Assembly (NCBI GenBank): GCA_003445095.1
Contig: DLVS01000661.1
Coordinates: 1 to 5,302, forward strand
DNA length: 5,302 nucleotides
From: Verrucomicrobiales bacterium
GTDB taxonomy: Bacteria > Verrucomicrobiota > Verrucomicrobiia > Limisphaerales > UBA9464
Direction: 5' to 3'
Below are positions 1 to 5,302 of the stretch, piece by piece. Position 1 is the first letter of the stretch. Every line of letters starts with the position of its first letter. A program made the position numbers and the translations under genes. The notes under the pieces are model-generated. The model worked only from the letters and a program-made list of their open reading frames with translations, ran no database searches and was not told where the DNA came from.

Positions 1-1012
1 GATGCGGCAACAAGCGCATCACCCCTTCGGTTTCGATAGTCGCGCCGTCGCGGACGAGTGTTTCGGTGGGTGCTGAGTTGGTCACGGTGGAAGAAGATTT
101 GGCCGGTCGCGATTCCGCTTTACCGGCAGGTTTGTCCAGAGAAGTCGGTGGAGGAGAAAACGTTTGGGCGGTTTCGAGAGGCTTACGCGCTTGGGCCAAA
201 ATTGCCCGAGCCAATTCCGTGTTGCCTTGGTGGCTGGGTTTGACGGCCACAATATGCGCCTGCAACGGCCGGCCAATCAGCGACAAGTCTCCCACGATAT
301 CCAACATTTTGTGCCGGACAAATTCCTCGGCATAACGCAGCGGCTCGTTGGTGAGGACGGCGTCGTCTCGCACGATGATGGCATTCTCCAGACTCGCGCC
401 CCGAATCAGCCCGTTGCGGTACAAGTACTCGATTTCTTCGAGAAAGCCGAAGGTGCGAGCATGACTCAGTTCACGTTCCCACGATTCGGGCGTGACTTCC
501 AACGCGAGGAATTGAGTGAAGCGCCCACCCTTGTCCGCACTGGTGCACGTCAGTTTCAAGCTGTCATGAGGAAAGGCCGCCATCTGCGTATCACCCAGAC
601 TCAGCTCAATCGGTGCCGACAGCCGAAGCGGTTCGATGGGGTCCGGCTGAGCGAAGATTCCCGCCTCGCGAATGAGCTGGGCAAACTGCCGAGCACTGCC
701 GTCGCCAATCGGGGGTTCGGGCGCGTCCAGCTCGATCACCGCATTAAAGACGCCCGCCCCGGAAAACGCGGCCAGCACATGCTCGACCGTATGGATCCGC
801 AAGGCCCCCTTGCCCAAGGTCGTCGATCGTTGCGTGTCGACGACGTGTTCGGCGCGCGCCTCGATCTCGGGACCGCCGTCCAAGTCCACTCGACGGAAAA
901 CGATGCCCGAGTTCGCGGCAGCCGGAAGTAACGTCATGTTCACCCGATTGCCCGAATGCAAGCCAATGCCGGAAAACGAGACCGGCTGCTGGAGCGTCTG
1001 CTGCTGCGGCAC
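1..1012 (-). CDS. lpxC: LpxC deacetylase fused to the start of FabZ (bifunctional LpxC/FabZ), 3' end cut by window
   Basis: LpxC is the zinc-dependent cytosolic UDP-3-O-acyl-N-acetylglucosamine deacetylase, the committed step of lipid A synthesis. The frame is open from the GTG at 1012 to base 1, giving 337 visible residues. Recognisable blocks, counted from that GTG, are: SFSGIGLHSG (12-21); HTVEH at 74-78, with the first zinc ligand His78; IGDGSA (102-107); ARTFGF (185-190); RHKMLD at 233-238, with ligands His234 and Asp238; and KPSHQGN at 258-264, with the catalytic His261. LpxC similarity ends near residue 276. A linker of about 48 residues rich in Pro, Ser, Thr, Lys and Ala follows, then GVMRLLPH at the window edge. 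That last block matches the N-terminal motif of FabZ (3-hydroxyacyl-ACP dehydratase), so this is the fused form. No ATG exists between the in-frame stop at 1105-1103 and the conserved core. GTG 1012 gives the family's usual N-terminal length. TTG 1048 has the better ribosome-binding site (AGAGG at 1058-1054, 5-base spacer) and would add 12 residues. LpxC identity is very secure, the FabZ fusion strong, the start uncertain. Confidence 0.95.
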   Translation of the reverse strand, partial: MPQQQTLQQPVSFSGIGLHSGNRVNMTLLPAAANSGIVFRRVDLDGGPEIEARAEHVVDTQRSTTLGKGALRIHTVEHVLAAFSGAGVFNAVIELDAPEPPIGDGSARQFAQLIREAGIFAQPDPIEPLRLSAPIELSLGDTQMAAFPHDSLKLTCTSADKGGRFTQFLALEVTPESWERELSHARTFGFLEEIEYLYRNGLIRGASLENAIIVRDDAVLTNEPLRYAEEFVRHKMLDIVGDLSLIGRPLQAHIVAVKPSHQGNTELARAILAQARKPLETAQTFSPPPTSLDKPAGKAESRPAKSSSTVTNSAPTETLVRDGATIETEGVMRLLPH

Positions 1013-1190
1013 GCAGGTGATTAAGCCAACCTCGGAGCGTCGAGGCAAGGCGTCCTCTACCTCGGAACCGGTAAACTCATCGTCGCTGGAAGCGGACAGG
1101 CCTCAGGAATCTGATTTCACTCTCGGATTAGCGAGGCCAATTCCTACCTCTTTCTTCTCGGGCCAGCGACACCGTCTGCTCTTACTCCAA
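1013..1190. other. Intergenic gap ahead of lpxC
   Basis: This 178-base gap separates the stop of the 267-residue secreted protein from the GTG of lpxC. Read on the minus strand it holds no GC-rich hairpin followed by a T-run, so there is no evident intrinsic terminator. I also find no well-spaced -35/-10 pair. It contains the interleaved inverted repeats at 1099-1145 and the alternative lpxC start codons TTG 1048 and CTG 1099. Whether lpxC is read from its own promoter here or by readthrough cannot be decided by eye. Confidence 0.6.
1099..1145. repeat. Two interleaved 6-base inverted repeats in the lpxC leader
   Basis: On the plus strand GGCCTC (1099-1104) is directly followed by AGGAAT (1105-1110). 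Their exact reverse complements GAGGCC (1133-1138) and ATTCCT (1140-1145) follow in the same order. The pairing order is therefore A-B-A'-B', which as RNA gives either two mutually exclusive hairpins or a pseudoknot-like fold. A small hairpin, CTCG 1122-1125 with CGAG 1132-1135, lies inside and competes with one of the stems. The element sits 87 bases upstream of the GTG start of lpxC. Both arms are short, so chance is a real alternative and the regulatory role is only a suggestion. Confidence 0.35.
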
Positions 1191-1994
1191 TCAAGGCTTT
1201 CGAATCCGATAGAATCGCGTGCGTTCCGGAGGCGGCAGGATTATCTCGGTTCCGACAACTTCTCGTAAGATTTGCCACTGCGCCTCTGGTCGCAATTCAT
1301 CCGCATATTCCAGGAGCAAAATCGACGCCGCCGCCGCCCAAGTCAGCCGCAATCCTTGGTCGGTTAATTGGGACACCAGTCGAACCGCTGACGGAACGGT
1401 TCCAGCCATGATTGGCTCACCCGGCAATGGATTCCATGCGGAGGCGGTGAGATCGAAGCCCGTGGTGAAGATCGTGTCAGGACGAGTGAACTCAGCCCAA
1501 CCGTAATGGATGCCATCTTGATCCTCAAAGGCGAAGCCCAGGAGGAATTGGGTCCGCTGCCGGAGGGCATTATAAAAAGAAGTGGGCGGAGCCTCGGACC
1601 CAATATCCAGATAAACCCATTCACCGATAAACTGTTGATCAAATATCACCAGCGTAAGCCGATTGTCACCATATTGATCTAAGTAATCTAGATTATTCCC
1701 ACTGACCACTTCCCCTGGTTCAAAATCTATTCGCGTAGGATTTACTCGGAGCGGTCGACCGGTATTGGTCCACACCAACTCAAAAAACACTGTATAGTAC
1801 TCTACCAGGGGGTTTGAGCTTCGATGCGCAAAGGCAATACACTCCAAGATCGTTTTCCCTCCTTCCCCCAATGTCAGGGCGACGACCTCGGTATCTTCCA
1901 CGATCGGTAACGGCGGAACGGCGGCAGTGGGTACCCCCATGAACAGCCGGATTAGCCCGATGAGCAGGAAAGTGCGGATATGTTTCATAATCAT
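1191..1994 (-). CDS. Secreted protein of unknown function, verrucomicrobial type
   Basis: A 267-residue protein that I cannot assign to a named family. Residues 1-25 look like a Sec signal peptide: Lys/His/Arg near the start, a hydrophobic stretch about 9-20, and a likely cleavage after the Ala-Ala at 24-25. The mature part is rich in beta-prone segments. Around 162-198 it has HYGW, then an aromatic/Arg-Pro step, then PGEPIMAG. In my recollection this arrangement recurs in exported proteins of Verrucomicrobiota. Residues about 200-267 form a separate small module (RLTW at 216-219, LLLEY at 226-230, QW at 239-240, final FYRIRKP) like the C-terminal beta domain on many secreted proteins of that phylum. 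The single Cys51 is not in a lipobox. The start is ATG 1994 or ATG 1988, both leaving the signal peptide intact, with no Shine-Dalgarno sequence ahead of either. The gene begins 19 bases after the large upstream gene's stop, so co-transcription is likely. Its middle (about 1640-1830) looks more AT-rich than the flanking genes. Confidence 0.85.
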   Translation of the reverse strand: MIMKHIRTFLLIGLIRLFMGVPTAAVPPLPIVEDTEVVALTLGEGGKTILECIAFAHRSSNPLVEYYTVFFELVWTNTGRPLRVNPTRIDFEPGEVVSGNNLDYLDQYGDNRLTLVIFDQQFIGEWVYLDIGSEAPPTSFYNALRQRTQFLLGFAFEDQDGIHYGWAEFTRPDTIFTTGFDLTASAWNPLPGEPIMAGTVPSAVRLVSQLTDQGLRLTWAAAASILLLEYADELRPEAQWQILREVVGTEIILPPPERTRFYRIRKP

Positions 1995-2013
1995 AAAGGT
2001 AGAGGATTGCCTG

Positions 2014-5000
2014 TCAGTTTTCAGGGATCCGCGGAATCAACAGAAACCCGCGCGACACTCCATTGGCTGTTCCTTCGCCGGCCACAACTCCCGTGTCACC
2101 GATGGCGTTTGCGGACCGCAGTACCCAGCCGGTCCCATGGGTAAAATGGGCATCATTGAGGTCCTTCCATTGTGTGCCCGTATGGAAAACGGCCCGCCGG
2201 TTGGGATCACTCTCCGACGGTCCAGACCACCCGACGATCATCAGCGTTGAATACGGACTAATTCCTTTCGCCTCGCTCTGCGTGTCTTCGCGCCATCTTC
2301 CGGTGGGCAGCACTCGTTGAAGGCGCCCTAAATCTATCGGCTGGGATGGCAATGTTGCGCCTGCGGGCGGCCGCCACAGGACACCCACTTTTAAATTTAC
2401 ATCATTCAACTTATACCATCCAGCGGCATAATGATTCGGACCTACCGTCGCAATGGCATTAGCCGTTCCCACGCCGCCGCCACCAGGAACAGCAAGCCAA
2501 TCGAGTTGAGACAACGCGAGACCACCGCCCGCATTGCGAAACGGGCGCTGCACCGTGGCGGCCCCGGCAGTAAACCCACTCGAAGAACCCACGATGACGC
2601 CCGCGTCATTGACGGCCTTCGCTTCCCCGGTCCGCGTCGGATAAGCAAAGGTTGAACTTAAGTCCACCGGCGTACCCACCCCCGTCCACTTGGCTGGCAA
2701 TCCAGTGCCGGCAACGGTGGAACTGTAGCCAACGGTCCATGTGCCATTGGGGCTGATCCCCCAGGCCAGGCTGGGGCCTGTCGTCCCAGGAATATGTGGT
2801 AAGGCGGTGGCGCCGGAGCTGTCGTCGAGTGTTATATAAGCAGAGTCACCGAAAGCTCCCACCACTTTCGCGTGTTGCCCAACGGATAGGCGGAAAGAGA
2901 TCCCGTACGGCCGAAACGTGAGGCCAAAATCATTGACTGGCGTGAATCCTGGCGCGCTCCATAAGGCTCCATGAAGAAGCGATGACCACCTGGAGGTACC
3001 TGCGACCTGCGGCGTCACGGTCCATGTCCCTGCGCTGACGATGCCAGAGTTCACGGCCGCCCCAGCCCCGGTGGTGGTCGTTATTACGTCGCTTCCGGTC
3101 AGCTCTTGAATCGTCCACAGCGGGCCGTCATAGATCAGGATTTTGACGGCGGTGGATACGCCCAGCGCGTAAGCGCTTGCGTCAGGCTCAAGCTGGCAAA
3201 CGATGATGTTTTGCTCCGTGAGATTGTCGGCCCGGGTTACGATCTGAACCCGGGCCTCTTCCTGATTGGATGGAATTCTGATCGTGCCGATGCCGCTGGC
3301 ATTCGGAGGGGTCCACGAGCCGACCAGCGCATTGATGTAGTAATCCGCTGATCCGGTCGTGCCATAAGTCGCCGCCAAATCTTGACTCGAACTAGGTGGT
3401 CTGAAGAAGACCCCTGACCTGAATGCGACTTTAACCGGTAATTCCATCGATCCAGCCCAAAGGTTGCGCTTAACGATGATGACCGCACGTTTGGATGGCG
3501 TGGTATTCTTGTCGTCGCCCACGTCGGGTGTGGCGGACATTTCTACAACCGGCTTCCCCGAGGCGTTGGCCAGCGGAAAGTCATAGTTGGCCCAACAGTC
3601 GTATTCTGGCTCGAAAGCCCCGGCGACGCCGCCGGCGCCATCGAGCCAGGCTGATAATTGACAAACGCCCGAAGCGCCGCCTAACCCAGGGACCTGGAAG
3701 GTCACTAGCCCGTTGATATCACTCGGCATTAGACCGAGATGATCCGTCGACGATACCAGCGAGTTCTCGTCCCGGCGCACCACCCGCAGGAGCGGCTTAA
3801 CCCCGGCCAAGGGAAACGTCTTAACAACGGGATTGGCCCCTCCTGCTCGCAAAAAGTGATCGGCGACGCGGGTCTGCACGGTGAGCGTCCCCGCACTGTA
3901 GGTCACCTCACCGATCTGGACTTCTCGCACTTTGGTCAACACCGGCGGTGCAAACAGCGGGAGGACTCTCCCTAATCGACCTTTGGGTGTAAAACCCGTG
4001 CTGGCCAAAGCAGACCGCTCCGCCAAGTGGTCGAACGACCACGAACTCCCCGAATACGTTAGGGCCGCCGGGTCCACAAAAGATGCTTCGACTCCGGTCG
4101 CCAGGCCAATGTGGCCTCCGAAATCGTAAGTACGGGTTGAAAGTCGATCCGCGCTCGGGCCGAACGTCATCGACTGCAAAGCCGGTCGCGAGCGAGAATA
4201 AAGCCAACAGTTGATGTTCTGATCGCTGGGAAGCTTCCAAACGATTCGATATTTCGCCTGGATCGTGTCGCTGGGCCGGGCCAGATAAAAATTGTTCACT
4301 GGCCATGTCGTGAAGTCGTTGCCTTCCATCGTGACGTTTGCAGCGGCGCCTTGGATCACGAGGCCGGCACAAAATACATCGTCAGGGACGTAGCGACCTA
4401 GTGCCAGATTCGGATCCGTGGCAATATTAGGATACGTAGATAGGCAAACATCCGACCAGCTCTTCATGTGAAAGCGTCCTCGCAGACGAATCAAATTATC
4501 TTTGAGCAGGTAGCCATTATGATTCACACCAGAATCGGCCTGACCCACGAATCCCCAATATCCCACATCAAGGAATGCATTGTTCTCGAACACGAGGGGA
4601 CCAATGCTATCTGTATCGGTGTTAAAGCCGATTCCAGCTCCGACAACAACATTGTCTTGGTATCGGATCCGACCTGAAATGACGCCCGGAAGATTCTCCA
4701 CACTGTTGAAAGGATAGTGGTCCGCACCGGCTGTTCCCAAGGCGATGGCCGCCTCGTTGACTCGAACCTGGCAGCGCCGAATCACGGCCACGGGAGGGTC
4801 CAGGATCGTTCCCCGGGTCTGTTGATAGACGATCGGCATGATCATGGTTCCGTACCCTCCGTGCACCGACTTGAAGTCACACACGTCCACGTCTTCAACG
4901 ATCCAGGGGAAATTGTTCGGCGGACTCGGGCTGGTCGGATCAGCCAACGCTTGTCCGGTGGCAGTAACGTCAAACGTCCGAAAGCGAAGCGGGAACGCCT

Positions 5001-5302
5001 CAACCCCGGTAGGATTGTGCAGAGACGAAGCTGGCACGTCGCCCACCGAGCCAAAATTGCGAACCGTCACATTCTTGATCCAGCCAGACTCGGCGGCCAG
5101 GTCGAGGGCGAAGGATTTGTACCCGGTGGCGTTGGCTTCGGATGTCCAAGCGCCCTGCCCGGAGAAATTTCCATCCAAATCAAGATTATCGACGATGATG
5201 CGTTTGAGGTAGTAACTCCTCGCAGTTGAATCAGTACCGTTGCGAATTAACCAGTGGTGAGCTACACCCTTGGTCCAGTAAGGAGAGTAAGTGCTGCTGT
5301 TT
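2014..5302 (-). CDS. Large extracellular beta-helix / Calx-beta-like / HAF-repeat protein, 5' end outside window
   Basis: The frame stays open from the window edge to the TGA at 2014-2016, giving 1095 visible residues. The true start is beyond 5302: TTG 5178 is an internal codon with 41 more in-frame residues before it. Residues are counted from the first full codon. Residues 1 to about 400 carry repeated short beta rungs with Asn-Asn or Asp-Asn turns (YQDNVVVG near 214, FENNAFLDVG near 238, LLKDNLIRL near 265, MEGNDFTTW near 325), typical of right-handed parallel beta-helix proteins such as pectate-lyase-like folds. Residues about 440-580 are beta-rich and unassigned, with two cysteines (547 and 569) that could pair. 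Residues about 582-726 resemble a Calx-beta domain: DYYIN near 653, an Asp/Glu pair near 692-696, and GVSTAVKILIYD near the end. Residues about 729-1090 are HAF-type repeats. No catalytic site is evident, so I assign no enzyme activity. A surface or secreted carbohydrate-related role is a plausible inference. There is no anchor or sorting signal at the C-terminus. It probably shares a transcript with the next gene, 19 bases downstream. Confidence 0.88.
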   Translation of the reverse strand, partial: NSSTYSPYWTKGVAHHWLIRNGTDSTARSYYLKRIIVDNLDLDGNFSGQGAWTSEANATGYKSFALDLAAESGWIKNVTVRNFGSVGDVPASSLHNPTGVEAFPLRFRTFDVTATGQALADPTSPSPPNNFPWIVEDVDVCDFKSVHGGYGTMIMPIVYQQTRGTILDPPVAVIRRCQVRVNEAAIALGTAGADHYPFNSVENLPGVISGRIRYQDNVVVGAGIGFNTDTDSIGPLVFENNAFLDVGYWGFVGQADSGVNHNGYLLKDNLIRLRGRFHMKSWSDVCLSTYPNIATDPNLALGRYVPDDVFCAGLVIQGAAANVTMEGNDFTTWPVNNFYLARPSDTIQAKYRIVWKLPSDQNINCWLYSRSRPALQSMTFGPSADRLSTRTYDFGGHIGLATGVEASFVDPAALTYSGSSWSFDHLAERSALASTGFTPKGRLGRVLPLFAPPVLTKVREVQIGEVTYSAGTLTVQTRVADHFLRAGGANPVVKTFPLAGVKPLLRVVRRDENSLVSSTDHLGLMPSDINGLVTFQVPGLGGASGVCQLSAWLDGAGGVAGAFEPEYDCWANYDFPLANASGKPVVEMSATPDVGDDKNTTPSKRAVIIVKRNLWAGSMELPVKVAFRSGVFFRPPSSSQDLAATYGTTGSADYYINALVGSWTPPNASGIGTIRIPSNQEEARVQIVTRADNLTEQNIIVCQLEPDASAYALGVSTAVKILIYDGPLWTIQELTGSDVITTTTGAGAAVNSGIVSAGTWTVTPQVAGTSRWSSLLHGALWSAPGFTPVNDFGLTFRPYGISFRLSVGQHAKVVGAFGDSAYITLDDSSGATALPHIPGTTGPSLAWGISPNGTWTVGYSSTVAGTGLPAKWTGVGTPVDLSSTFAYPTRTGEAKAVNDAGVIVGSSSGFTAGAATVQRPFRNAGGGLALSQLDWLAVPGGGGVGTANAIATVGPNHYAAGWYKLNDVNLKVGVLWRPPAGATLPSQPIDLGRLQRVLPTGRWREDTQSEAKGISPYSTLMIVGWSGPSESDPNRRAVFHTGTQWKDLNDAHFTHGTGWVLRSANAIGDTGVVAGEGTANGVSRGFLLIPRIPEN
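2017..3117 (-). repeat. Seven degenerate HAF-type repeats (protein level)
   Basis: This coding stretch gives visible residues 729-1095 of the large protein. It begins with WTIQEL directly after the Calx-beta-like domain. A recurring core of the form Ala-x-Ala-Ile/Val-Asn-x-x-Gly-x-Val-x-Gly, followed by a Gly-containing loop and an aromatic-Leu-Trp or PF/VF/FL step, can be followed at residues near 747, 800, 846, 893, 947, 1010 and 1063. Spacings are about 53, 46, 47, 54, 63 and 53 residues. The clearest copies are KAVNDAGVIVG and ANAIGDTGVVAG. The last ends in GFLLIP, a typical HAF family ending. The copies are too diverged to be DNA repeats. Seven units would suit a seven-bladed beta-propeller, which is my inference. 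HAF repeats are known from extracellular proteins of several bacterial phyla. Confidence 0.7.
3127..3555 (-). other. Calx-beta-like domain within the large protein
   Basis: These codons give visible residues about 583-725. The segment opens with PVVEMSATPDVG, continues through an Arg/Lys-rich strand VIIVKR, a DYYIN step, a strand with Ile-Pro followed by EEARVQIV, an Asp-x-Leu-Thr-Glu turn and a closing KILIYDG strand. That order matches Calx-beta domains, which form immunoglobulin-like sandwiches and often bind calcium in adhesion and matrix proteins. The first acidic cluster (VGDD) is present. The usual terminal Asp-Asp is Asp-Gly here, so calcium binding is not assured. The match is by pattern only. 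Confidence 0.55.

Noticed and set aside
164..931. Open plus-strand frame of 255 codons
   Set aside because: It lies wholly antisense to the conserved lpxC codons and its translation has no family pattern. It is a shadow of the high-GC codon bias of lpxC.
1140..1190. Possible terminator or promoter after the 267-residue gene
   Set aside because: No stem followed by a T-run, and a TTGATT-like -35 near 1183 has no matching -10 at normal spacing.
2759..2780. GC-rich inverted repeat CCCCAG / CTGGGG with overlapping CAGGCC / GGCCTG
   Set aside because: It is inside the HAF coding region, has no T-run after it on either strand, and is explained by Gly, Pro, Ala and Trp codons.
3613..3645. GCC/GGC triplet-rich stretch
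   Set aside because: It encodes a Gly/Ala-rich loop in the correct frame of the large protein. It is not a true tandem repeat.
3908..4372. Minus-strand frame of 154 codons in another phase
   Set aside because: It overlaps the large gene on the same strand in a different phase. Its Arg/Pro/Gly-rich composition is typical of an out-of-frame reading.
4717..5229. Open plus-strand frame of 170 codons
   Set aside because: It is antisense to the beta-helix region of the large protein and reads as low-quality Arg/Gly-rich sequence with no signal or motif.

Overview
The window is a stretch of Gram-negative bacterial chromosome with three genes, all read on the minus strand, so the biological order runs from high to low coordinates. 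An LpxC with its own lipid A signature implies a lipopolysaccharide-making cell. The start of a FabZ domain fused to LpxC, together with two secreted proteins in the style of verrucomicrobial exported proteins (a C-terminal Trp/Leu-rich beta domain ending in an aromatic-Arg-x-Arg pattern, HAF repeats, Calx-beta-like and beta-helix modules), points to Verrucomicrobiota or a close PVC relative. This placement is inferred from protein style only, not from a marker gene.

Layout. (1) 5302 down to 2014: the 3' 1095 codons of a very large extracellular protein whose start lies outside the window. It consists of a right-handed beta-helix region, an unassigned beta-rich linker, a Calx-beta-like domain, and seven degenerate HAF-type repeats that run to the C-terminus. 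(2) 1994 down to 1191: a 267-residue secreted protein of unknown function, starting 19 bases after the first gene's stop and so probably co-transcribed with it. (3) 1190-1013: a 178-base gap with no convincing terminator or promoter but with two interleaved 6-base inverted repeats. (4) 1012 down to the window edge: lpxC, the committed step of lipid A synthesis, continuing through a long low-complexity linker into the first residues of FabZ. The window cuts the gene just inside the FabZ conserved block.

The two secreted proteins look like a surface or extracellular pair. No catalytic residues are visible to name a substrate. lpxC is a housekeeping envelope gene and need not be functionally linked to them. 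No mobile element, CRISPR array, tRNA or rRNA was seen. I do not see a new multi-gene system here. The points most worth a second look are the domain architecture of the large protein (a probable seven-bladed HAF propeller), the LpxC-FabZ fusion with its long linker and necessarily non-ATG start, and the inverted repeats ahead of lpxC.
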